From the NCBI RefSeq assembly GCF_002196515.1, contig NZ_CP018836.1:124001-188000 (forward strand): a stretch of 64,000 nt of DNA, in the 5' to 3' direction. The DNA comes from Vibrio gazogenes. GTDB lineage: Bacteria > Pseudomonadota > Gammaproteobacteria > Enterobacterales > Vibrionaceae. Both the position numbers and the translations under genes were made by a program. Of the stretch, positions 56,911-64,000 are shown piece by piece. Positions within the stretch are counted from its first letter, which is position 1. Each line of letters begins with the position of its first letter. The notes under the pieces are model-generated. The model saw only the letters and a program-made list of their open reading frames with translations, searched no databases and was not told the DNA's origin.

Positions 56911-58167
56911 ATGATGAAAATAAAAGCCTTAACACTCACCTCGGTTGTTCTGATGGGAATCGTGTCTGCGCCTTCTTTTTCTGCGGATGCGGATAAGCGT
57001 ATTCGCTTTGATGGTTTCCCGGATTTTGATAGCAGCCTGAAAGTGATATTGCCTGATTTCGAGAAAAAGACAGGGATTCATGTTGATACCCTCATGAATA
57101 ACCATGGTGACCATCACACCAAGCTCACCACCAACCTAGCAACAGGCTCGGGTGCCGGTGATGTGATTGTTGTGGATGTCGAGAAGATCGGCCCATTCGT
57201 CGCTTCCGGTGGTTTGGTTGATCTGTCTAAAAAATATGGTGCCGATCAGTACCAAGACCGTTTCGCACCTTATGCCTGGTCGCAAGGAAAAGGCAGCGAT
57301 GGTGATATCTATGGTATGCCGATGGATTTAGGTCCGGGTGTGATGTATTACCGTACCGATATTTTTAAAAAAGCCGGACTCAAAGTTGATGATGTGATCA
57401 AAAGCTGGGACTCATACATTGCTGCGGGTGAAAAACTCAAAAAAATGGGTGTTCAGTTAATTCCTTCTGCGGCTGATGTCGCCCAAACTATTATTTTCAC
57501 CACGGTTCCCGAAGGGGACGGGATTTATTTTGATAAAGACGGCCATTCGCTCGTCACCTCTGAGCGTTTTGTACATGCATTTCAAGTGGCCAAAGAAATT
57601 CGTGACAAAGGGTTAGATGGTCGAATTCTGGCTTGGTCAAATGAATGGTATGAAGGCTTCCGTAAAGGGACTTTTGCGACCCAATTGTCAGGCGCTTGGT
57701 TACTTGGCCATTTACAGAACTGGATCGCACCGGAAACATCAGGCAAATGGGCGGTCTCGCATTTACCGGATGGCATTTACGGTAGTTGGGGTGGTTCGTT
57801 CTTGTCCATTCCTAAACAATCTAAACATCAGGATGAAGCGTGGGAGTTGATTAAGTATATGACGACCAACCGTGCCATCCAGTTGAAGCACTTTGCAACG
57901 ATTGCTGCCTTCCCTGCCAACGTCACCACATACGATGATGACATGTTTAAAGAGAAAATTGATTTTCTGGGTGGTCAACAAGCTCGGTTGTTATTTGCTG
58001 ATGTCGCGCGACATATCAAACCGGTTCAACCGTCAAAAGGCGATCATATTGCTCGCTCAATTATTTTCGAAAATGCACTGATGGAAGTGCTTGATGAAAA
58101 TAAAGACATCAAAACTGCTTTAAAAGAAGCTGAGCGTTTAATTAAACGTCGTACTCGTAATCTTTAA
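56911..58167 (+). CDS. Sugar ABC transporter, periplasmic binding protein
   Basis: A 418-residue extracellular solute-binding protein of family 1 (MalE-like). It has a signal peptide (MKIKALTLTSVVLMGIVSAP, cleavage near FSADADK) and binding-protein features GAGDVIVVDVEKIGPFVASG, GMPMDLGPGVMYYRTDIFKK and GSWGGSFLSIPKQSKHQDEA. It delivers an oligosaccharide to the two permeases that follow. The enzymes in the operon point to a beta-linked glucose oligomer such as cellobiose or laminaribiose. Two adjacent ATG codons (56911, 56914) follow AAGGA. Confidence 0.93.
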   Translation: MMKIKALTLTSVVLMGIVSAPSFSADADKRIRFDGFPDFDSSLKVILPDFEKKTGIHVDTLMNNHGDHHTKLTTNLATGSGAGDVIVVDVEKIGPFVASGGLVDLSKKYGADQYQDRFAPYAWSQGKGSDGDIYGMPMDLGPGVMYYRTDIFKKAGLKVDDVIKSWDSYIAAGEKLKKMGVQLIPSAADVAQTIIFTTVPEGDGIYFDKDGHSLVTSERFVHAFQVAKEIRDKGLDGRILAWSNEWYEGFRKGTFATQLSGAWLLGHLQNWIAPETSGKWAVSHLPDGIYGSWGGSFLSIPKQSKHQDEAWELIKYMTTNRAIQLKHFATIAAFPANVTTYDDDMFKEKIDFLGGQQARLLFADVARHIKPVQPSKGDHIARSIIFENALMEVLDENKDIKTALKEAERLIKRRTRNL

Positions 58168-58186
58168 TTCATGTATTTGTATGTAT

Positions 58187-58212
58187 ACAAGGAAGTCATC
58201 TGACTTCCTTGT
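58187..58212 (+). other. Stem-loop between binding protein and first permease
   Basis: ACAAGGAAGTCA (58187-58198) and TGACTTCCTTGT (58201-58212) are perfect complements, 19 bases past the binding-protein stop. No T-run follows, so it more likely stabilises the 3' end of the upstream message, raising binding protein over permease, as REP elements do in malE-malF. Confidence 0.6.
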
Positions 58213-58227
58213 AAAGAGGTTGTAATT

Positions 58228-59214
58228 ATGAAGCATTCGTCAAGAGATGAAAGTAGAAGCCCATCGGATGAGCGTTTTTTTAGTCGATATTTGAAAGCGC
58301 TTACACCCTATGGTTTTTTATTCCCGTTCTTATGTATTTTTTCGGTGTTTGGCGTCTTTCCGCTAGTTTTTTCAGTTTATCTTTCATTTCACGCATGGAA
58401 CCCTGTTGAAGGTTTAGAGGCGATGAAGTTTGTCGGGTTTGAAAACTATTCAATCGCGTTAACCGACCCGTGGCTTTGGCGTTCACTCGAAAACACATTT
58501 TGGCTCGCGATTACTTCTGGTGTCGCACAGCATCTGATCGCGATCCCGGTCGCTTATATTTTGGTCTCAATGGCAGATCGACTCCGCCATTGGTTAACGT
58601 CTGCTTATTTTCTGCCTTACATTACTTCTACCGTCGCAGCGTCTCTGATCTTTTTTAATATGTATTCGCCCCATTCAGGCATTATTAATCAGACGCTGAC
58701 TTCACTGGCTGATAGTTCTTTATTTGGCTGGGCTTTTGCGTGGGTCAATCAATTCCAGCCGATCCGCTGGCTTGATGATGCAACTATGGTGAAACCATCC
58801 ATCGCGATTATGGTGTTCTGGAAATATACCGGTTTCAATATTGTTTTATATACCACCGGCCTGATGACGATCCCGAAAGATATTTTAGAAGCGGCCCGAA
58901 TGGATGGTGCCAATGCTATCCGTCGTTTCTGGAGCATCTCACTGCCGATGATTCGTCCTTTTATCTTCTTTGCCGTCACCATGACGATTATCGGCAACTT
59001 ACAGTTGTTTGAAGAACCATTTGTTCTGACCCGTGGTACGGGTGGTACCGGTCAGTCAGGTTTAACGATTTCAATGTATCTCTACAAAGTGGGCTGGGAA
59101 TGGTTAGAAATGGGCACCGCTTCTGCAATTTCATGGCTGCTGTTTGCGCTGATTGCGACATGTACTTTGATTCAATTTTTCTTCTTCGGCAAGAAAGGAC
59201 TGGGGGAACAATAA
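58228..59214 (+). CDS. Sugar ABC transporter permease, MalF type
   Basis: A 328-residue inner-membrane permease with about six helices (FLFPFLCIFSVFGVFPLVFS at residues 30-50; TFWLAITSGVAQHLIAIPVA near 90). The EAA loop that contacts the ATPase is DILEAARMDGANAIRRFWSI near 215-235. Follows the binding-protein gene by 60 bases, with a stem-loop between, and precedes the second permease by one base. Confidence 0.93.
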   Translation: MKHSSRDESRSPSDERFFSRYLKALTPYGFLFPFLCIFSVFGVFPLVFSVYLSFHAWNPVEGLEAMKFVGFENYSIALTDPWLWRSLENTFWLAITSGVAQHLIAIPVAYILVSMADRLRHWLTSAYFLPYITSTVAASLIFFNMYSPHSGIINQTLTSLADSSLFGWAFAWVNQFQPIRWLDDATMVKPSIAIMVFWKYTGFNIVLYTTGLMTIPKDILEAARMDGANAIRRFWSISLPMIRPFIFFAVTMTIIGNLQLFEEPFVLTRGTGGTGQSGLTISMYLYKVGWEWLEMGTASAISWLLFALIATCTLIQFFFFGKKGLGEQ

Positions 59215-59215
59215 A

Positions 59216-60112
59216 ATGTTGACGAACTCATTAGAGACAAAACCTTCGGGCCTGAATGCTTTAAAACCGAGTGATACGACTATCGCAGTAATGACCAAAT
59301 TATTCATGATTGTCTTAGCATTTATTTTAATTGTTTCGGCAATTGTGACGGTTTTCCCGTTTGTTTGGTCAGCGCTGTTATCCACCCGTGACCGGACTGA
59401 AATCTTTGGCTCGGGGATTAGTTTTGCGATTGGAGATAGCTTGGCGATCAACTATGCCAAGCTGCAAGAAATCATGCCATTTTGGCAGGCGATGTTTAAT
59501 TCGATTTATGTTGCCTTCCTCGGCACTGCGATATCGCTGCTCTTTTGTAGCATGGGCGGCTATGCGTTTGGTGTGTTTCAGTTTAAAGGGAAGAAGCTCA
59601 TGTTCGGCATGCTCGTCGGCTCAATGATGATTCCGCCAGTGCTGAGCCTGATTCCTTATTTCATGATTATTAAGTTTCTTGGTTTGTTAGATAACCACAT
59701 TGCGGTATGGCTACCGTTTACGACCACCCCCTTCGGGATTTTTCTGATGCGTCAACATATCGTGGCATCAGTGCCGAAAGAGTTGTTAGAAGCGGCGAAA
59801 CTTGATGGTGCCGGTCAGTTGCGAACTTATTGGAGTGTGGTCTTGCCGTTGATGAAACCGGCTTTGGCAACATTAGCAATCGTTCAGTTTGTCTTCTTCT
59901 GGAACATGTTTATGCAGCCTTTGGTGGTACTGACAACACCTGAAAATTACGTCATCACTCAGGCGCTCCGTAGTGTGCAGGGGATCCCGAATACCCCTTG
60001 GGGTGCGGTGATGTTGGGGACAACAATTTCGATTCTGCCTCTCGTCGTGACTTACTTGTTTGCGTCTAAACAGATGATTAGCGGGCTCACGTCCGGTGCA
60101 GTGAAAGGTTAA
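59216..60112 (+). CDS. Sugar ABC transporter permease, MalG type
   Basis: A 298-residue inner-membrane permease with six helices. The EAA loop is ELLEAAKLDGAGQLRTYWSV near residue 185, and the C-terminus has LFASKQMISGLTSGAVKG, typical of MalG-like proteins. Forms the heterodimeric channel with the upstream permease. One base separates the two genes, so their translation is coupled. Confidence 0.93.
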   Translation: MLTNSLETKPSGLNALKPSDTTIAVMTKLFMIVLAFILIVSAIVTVFPFVWSALLSTRDRTEIFGSGISFAIGDSLAINYAKLQEIMPFWQAMFNSIYVAFLGTAISLLFCSMGGYAFGVFQFKGKKLMFGMLVGSMMIPPVLSLIPYFMIIKFLGLLDNHIAVWLPFTTTPFGIFLMRQHIVASVPKELLEAAKLDGAGQLRTYWSVVLPLMKPALATLAIVQFVFFWNMFMQPLVVLTTPENYVITQALRSVQGIPNTPWGAVMLGTTISILPLVVTYLFASKQMISGLTSGAVKG

Positions 60113-60131
60113 GATTTTAAAGGTTATGAGC

Positions 60132-61481
60132 ATGAATAAATACGAACTTCCTCAAGACTCTCAATTACGTCATAAAGATTTTGTTTTTGGTGTAGCAACC
60201 TCGTCCTATCAGATTGAAGGGGGTGTTGCTGAAGGCGGACGGACGCCGTCGATATGGGATACATTCTGTAACAAACCCGGCAAAGTGGATAACGGTGATA
60301 ATGGTGATCAAGCCTGTGACCATTACCATCTTTGGCAACAAGATATCGAAATGATTAGTGATTTAGGCGTCGATGCTTATCGTTTATCGATTGCCTGGCC
60401 TCGAATTCTTCCGGAAGACGGCGTCGTCAATCCGCAAGGTTTAGCGTTTTATGAGCAGATTATCGATGCATGCCATGCCCGTGGGATGGCTGTATATGTC
60501 ACGCTGTATCACTGGGATCTGCCACAATATCTCGAAGATAAAGGGGGCTGGCTTAACCGTGAAACAGCGTATAAGTTTGCTGAGTATGCGGATGTCGTCA
60601 GCCGTCATTTTGGCGATAAAATCGAAGTCTATACCACACTCAATGAACCATTTGTAGCCGCATTCTTAGGCTATCGCTGGGGGATTCATGCACCGGGCGT
60701 TGTCGGAGAACGTGAAGGTTTCTTAGCTTCTCATCATCTGATGTTAGGACATGGTTTAGCCATGCCAGTGCTGCGTAAGAATGCCCCAAATGCGAAACAT
60801 GGCGTGGTATTCAGTGCATCACCGGCTTACCCCTTGGATGATAAAGATATCGGTGCTGCAAATTATTCAGATGCTGAAAATTATCAATGGTTTATTGATC
60901 CGGTGCTGAAAGGCGAATATCCGGCTTTAATCACGGAACATCAGGCCATGCACATGCCGATGATTCTGGAAGGGGATCTTGAGATCATTTCTGCACCCGT
61001 CGATTACATTGGTATCAATTACTATACCCGGAATGTGGTTCGTTATGATGAAAATGGTGAGATCAAAACCGTCCCTCAGCCTGAGAGTGAGCATACCTAT
61101 ATCGGCTGGGAAATGTATCCTCAAGGCCTGACGGATTTACTCGTTCGTTTGAATGAGCGTTATGACAATATTCCCCCCATTTATGTGACTGAGAATGGTG
61201 CGGCAACCAATGACACTTGTGTTGATGGTCAAGTCAATGATGAACAACGTGTCCGTTATTTTCAGACGCATCTTGAGGCCATCGATCAGGCGATTAAATC
61301 CGGTGTGCGAATCGATGGCTATTTTGCCTGGAGCTTAATGGATAATTTTGAGTGGGCATTTGGTTATCGTCAGCGATTCGGATTGGTTTATGTTGATTAT
61401 CAGACCCAAGAGAGAACTCTGAAACAAAGCGCTATTGCTTATAAGAATATGCTGTTAGAGCGAGCCGAGGAGAACAAGTAA
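60132..61481 (+). CDS. GH1 family beta-glucosidase
   Basis: A 449-residue intracellular beta-glucosidase of glycoside hydrolase family 1. N-terminal signature FVFGVATSSYQIEGGVAEGG near residue 17; acid/base Glu172 in TTLNEPFVAAF; nucleophile Glu354 in YVTENGAATN; aglycone and sugar-binding ending YFAWSLMDNFEWAFGYRQRFG. No signal peptide, so it cleaves imported oligosaccharides inside the cell. ATG at 60132 is 9 bases behind AAGG; an ATG at 60126 is too close. Overlaps the ATPase gene as TAATG. Confidence 0.95.
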   Translation: MNKYELPQDSQLRHKDFVFGVATSSYQIEGGVAEGGRTPSIWDTFCNKPGKVDNGDNGDQACDHYHLWQQDIEMISDLGVDAYRLSIAWPRILPEDGVVNPQGLAFYEQIIDACHARGMAVYVTLYHWDLPQYLEDKGGWLNRETAYKFAEYADVVSRHFGDKIEVYTTLNEPFVAAFLGYRWGIHAPGVVGEREGFLASHHLMLGHGLAMPVLRKNAPNAKHGVVFSASPAYPLDDKDIGAANYSDAENYQWFIDPVLKGEYPALITEHQAMHMPMILEGDLEIISAPVDYIGINYYTRNVVRYDENGEIKTVPQPESEHTYIGWEMYPQGLTDLLVRLNERYDNIPPIYVTENGAATNDTCVDGQVNDEQRVRYFQTHLEAIDQAIKSGVRIDGYFAWSLMDNFEWAFGYRQRFGLVYVDYQTQERTLKQSAIAYKNMLLERAEENK

Positions 61482-62572
61482 TGGCTAAAGTTGAATTCAG
61501 AAACATCAAGAAATCTTTCGGTGATGTGGATGTCGTGAAGCATTTTGACTTCACAGTGAATGATGGTGAGTTCGTTGTATTTCTTGGCCCGTCAGGTTGC
61601 GGTAAATCGACGACATTGCGGATGTTGGCCGGGCTTGAAAGTATTACTTCCGGTGATATTTATGTCGGCGATAAACTGATCAATAAAGTGGATGCGAAAG
61701 ACCGCGATCTCGCCATGGTTTTCCAGAGTTATGCACTCTATCCCCACATGACGGTTTACGAAAATATCGCATTCGCGTTGAAACTCAAAGGGATGGCTAA
61801 AAAGGACATCGATACAGAAGTTCGTAAATCCGCAAAAATGCTGGAGTTGGAACCATTACTGGATCGTAAACCGAAAGAGTTATCGGGAGGACAGCGTCAG
61901 CGGGTCGCGATGGGACGTGCGATGGTTCGTACACCGAAAGTCTTCTTATTTGATGAGCCACTCTCTAACCTTGATGCGAAATTACGGGGGGTCATGCGTG
62001 AAGAGATTAAACAACTTCACCGTGAGCTGAAAACAACGACAATTTATGTCACCCATGACCAGATTGAAGCCATGACTCTCGCGGACCGGATTGTGATCCT
62101 GAAAGATGGGTATGTTGCGCAGGTGGGAACGCCAACCGATGTCTTCCAACGGCCTGCCAATAAATTCGTTGCCCAGTTTATCGGTAGCCCATCGATGAAC
62201 ATGTTGGATGCAAAACTCATCAATCAAGGGGAAGCATTTTATATTCAATTGGGTGACAACCTGATTCCACTGCCTGAACGATTTAAAGCCCTCGCTTCGA
62301 AAAACCTGGCATTACATTTGGGCGTTCGTCCAACGGACATTCATTTACGTGCACAACATATTGACCATGATCGTGTATTTCCATTCTCCGTGAAAATTAA
62401 AGATAAAGAATTACTCGGGGCCAGTATTTTGTTGAAAACTGAAATTGCGGGCCAACCACTTACAGTGGAAACACAAGCGGCTGAAGTGAATACGGATGAA
62501 TTAGAACTGTATTTGGATCTGGATTCAATTCATTTATTTGATGCATTAAGTGAAAACTCTTTAGCCAGTTAG
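61481..62572 (+). CDS. Sugar ABC transporter ATPase, MsmK/UgpC type
   Basis: A 363-residue ATPase. Walker A GPSGCGKSTTLRMLAGLE near residue 37, Q-loop VFQSYALYPHM, signature LSGGQRQRVAMGRAMV near 133, Walker B VFLFDEPLSNLD near 155 and H-loop YVTHDQIEA. The C-terminal TOBE-type domain covers about 240-355. It powers the two permeases upstream. Such ATPases are sometimes shared between several sugar importers. Coupled to the GH1 gene by a one-base overlap. Confidence 0.95.
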   Translation: MAKVEFRNIKKSFGDVDVVKHFDFTVNDGEFVVFLGPSGCGKSTTLRMLAGLESITSGDIYVGDKLINKVDAKDRDLAMVFQSYALYPHMTVYENIAFALKLKGMAKKDIDTEVRKSAKMLELEPLLDRKPKELSGGQRQRVAMGRAMVRTPKVFLFDEPLSNLDAKLRGVMREEIKQLHRELKTTTIYVTHDQIEAMTLADRIVILKDGYVAQVGTPTDVFQRPANKFVAQFIGSPSMNMLDAKLINQGEAFYIQLGDNLIPLPERFKALASKNLALHLGVRPTDIHLRAQHIDHDRVFPFSVKIKDKELLGASILLKTEIAGQPLTVETQAAEVNTDELELYLDLDSIHLFDALSENSLAS

Positions 62573-62662
62573 TGTCGCTATTTTAAATAGAAAGTAGCGT
62601 TTCAATCACAATATATTGAAATCAATTGCTCCCTTTTCTAATAAAGGGGGCTAGGGATAGTC

Positions 62663-64000
62663 ATGATGAAATTCGGATATTTTGACGATAAACATAAAGA
62701 ATATGTTGCTACCACACCCTGTACACCCATCAAATGGTGTAATTATGTAGGAACCTTAAATTTTGGTGGTTTAGTCGATAGTAACGGCGGTATTTTACTC
62801 TGTAAGGGTGATCCAGCGCTGAATCGTATCACTAAATATATTACCCAGATGCCAAATGCTGACTTTAAAGGTTCGACATTATATTTAAAGGTTCGCCATC
62901 CGAATGGGGAAGTTACGATTTTCTCACCTTTTTATACGCCGACCCTGAAGCCGTTGGATACATTTGAAAATCATACCGGACTGTCTTACACCACTATTAT
63001 TGCCGAAGCGTATGGTGTGCGATGTGAGAGTACCTTCTTTGTTCCGAAACAAGATCCGGTGTTACTGCAAGATATTAAAATCACCAATATTTCCGGTGAT
63101 GATTTGCATGTCGATGTCGTTCCGGTGGTTGAATTCACCCATTTTGATGCATTAAAGCAACTGGTCAATGCTGACTGGGTCCCTCAGACGATGATCTTGA
63201 AAGCGCATCAACAGGCACAGGGACATACCGTTTTGGAACAGTATGCGTTCATGAAGCGAGACGATGCGGTGAATTTATTGACTGCTGACCGGCCAGCGAC
63301 GTCATTTGACGGTGATCGCCAGCAATTCCTCGGGAATCGCGGTTATGGGAGTTGGGCGGCGCCTGAAGCATTAAATGGTGCTGAACTGACCAATAGCGAG
63401 TGCTTACGCGGGGATAATATCGGGGCATTGAACTTACGTTTAGGCTGGCTGAAGCCACAGCAAACCGAGCGTACCGTTGTCCAGTTGACCCAAATGGAGA
63501 GTCTCGATATCGCGCAGCCGATGTTAGAGAAATATCGAGATCATCACGTCGTCGATCAGGCTTTTGCTGAGCTGGGCGAATTCTGGGATGACTACTTGTC
63601 GGCCATTCAAGTCACCACACCTGATCCAGCGATGAACTCGATGCTGAATGTGCATAATCCTCGCCAGTGTCATACCACTAAAAACTGGTCTCGCTATTTA
63701 TCGCTGTATCAGCTTGGCTATGGGGCGCGTGGGATCGGATTCCGCGATTCATCACAGGATATTCTGGGTGTGATGACGCACATGCCTGAAGAAGCCCGGG
63801 AATTTATCGAACGTTTACTCTCGGTGCAAAATACCGATGGCTCTGCCATGCATCAATTCTTCCCTTCAACGATGGAAGCCAATGCCGGTGACTCGCGTGA
63901 AGAGGAAGACCGCCCGGATTATTACGGGGATGACCACTTGTGGATCGTTTTTGCTGTCACTCAATATGTCAAAGAAACCGGCAATGCAGATTTCCTCAAT
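62663..64000 (+). CDS. GH94 family disaccharide phosphorylase, N-terminal part (cut by window edge)
   Basis: The first 446 residues are visible of a protein that should exceed 750. GH94 enzymes cleave beta-linked disaccharides with phosphate to give glucose 1-phosphate (cellobiose, cellodextrin, laminaribiose or chitobiose types). Seen: start MMKFGYFDDKHKEYVATTPC, the linker to the barrel and the (alpha/alpha)6 motif GYGARGIGFRDSSQDILGVM near 352-371, followed by DDHLWIVFAVTQYVKETGNA. The catalytic Asp lies beyond the end of the window, so the substrate cannot be settled. AGGG lies 6 bases before the first ATG. Probably cotranscribed with the transporter; 90 bases separate it from the ATPase gene. 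Confidence 0.9.
   Translation, partial: MMKFGYFDDKHKEYVATTPCTPIKWCNYVGTLNFGGLVDSNGGILLCKGDPALNRITKYITQMPNADFKGSTLYLKVRHPNGEVTIFSPFYTPTLKPLDTFENHTGLSYTTIIAEAYGVRCESTFFVPKQDPVLLQDIKITNISGDDLHVDVVPVVEFTHFDALKQLVNADWVPQTMILKAHQQAQGHTVLEQYAFMKRDDAVNLLTADRPATSFDGDRQQFLGNRGYGSWAAPEALNGAELTNSECLRGDNIGALNLRLGWLKPQQTERTVVQLTQMESLDIAQPMLEKYRDHHVVDQAFAELGEFWDDYLSAIQVTTPDPAMNSMLNVHNPRQCHTTKNWSRYLSLYQLGYGARGIGFRDSSQDILGVMTHMPEEAREFIERLLSVQNTDGSAMHQFFPSTMEANAGDSREEEDRPDYYGDDHLWIVFAVTQYVKETGNADFLN

Overview
The window looks like chromosomal DNA of a Vibrio (Gammaproteobacteria). The signs are the convergent cqsA/cqsS pair of the CAI-1 quorum-sensing system, an NqrM maturation factor for the Na+-pumping NADH:quinone oxidoreductase, a gcvT/gcvHP cluster built around an XRE-cupin regulator, an ackA without pta, and many c-di-GMP and chemosensory proteins. 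A bacterial expansin and a beta-glucan oligosaccharide operon (GH1, GH94, ABC importer) suggest a lineage that meets plant cell-wall material, such as salt-marsh or rhizosphere vibrios; the species assignment is inference. I saw no rRNA, tRNA, insertion sequence, CRISPR array or prophage.

Layout. 1-1003: start of a secreted nuclease of the ExeM/NucH type, cut by the window edge. 1320-4022: divergent pair of a RimK-like ATP-grasp ligase and a GNAT-peptidase C39 fusion. 4422-8102: zwf-pgl-gnd operon (oxidative pentose phosphate pathway) with a perfect FNR-type box upstream. 8345-13156: HD-GYP protein, PHP phosphatase, cytochrome b562, a degenerate 15-bp tandem repeat and a stand-alone nqrM. 13382-17863: Gfo/Idh/MocA oxidoreductase, CI-like regulator, small ORF, zinc alcohol dehydrogenase, expansin. 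18159-24161: Pseudomonas-type arginine succinyltransferase operon aruF-aruG-astD-astB-astE, with no aminotransferase gene. 24188-28423: diguanylate cyclase, then a FIST (NosP-like) sensor overlapping a soluble histidine kinase. 28858-35008 and on to 38082: qmcA-nfeD, DEDDh exonuclease with a cNMP/CBS/DUF294 protein, YgjV-like membrane protein, RND efflux adaptor and pump. 38492-41767: cqsA and cqsS. 42158-48516: GNAT enzyme and the glycine cleavage cluster. 48640-55641: PAS-GGDEF-EAL protein, CreA, a hypothetical, ackA and a chemoreceptor. 55888-64000: LacI regulator, sugar ABC transporter, GH1 beta-glucosidase, MsmK-type ATPase and a GH94 phosphorylase running off the end.

How the parts fit. 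The last operon reads as a complete beta-linked oligosaccharide system: import, intracellular hydrolysis or phosphorolysis, and local repression, with a CRP-like site and a near-palindromic operator candidate in front. The glycine cleavage cluster carries a regulatory signal visible in the DNA: a 16-bp element, identical at 15 positions, lies upstream of both the XRE regulator and gcvT, and before gcvT it is the centre of an 18-bp perfect inverted repeat. Most genes belong to known families. The least explained parts are the RimK/GNAT-C39 pair, the gcv control region (shared operator, tandem repeat, foldable leader and a terminator-like hairpin between gcvH and gcvP), and paired hairpins with T-runs just upstream of the chemoreceptor.
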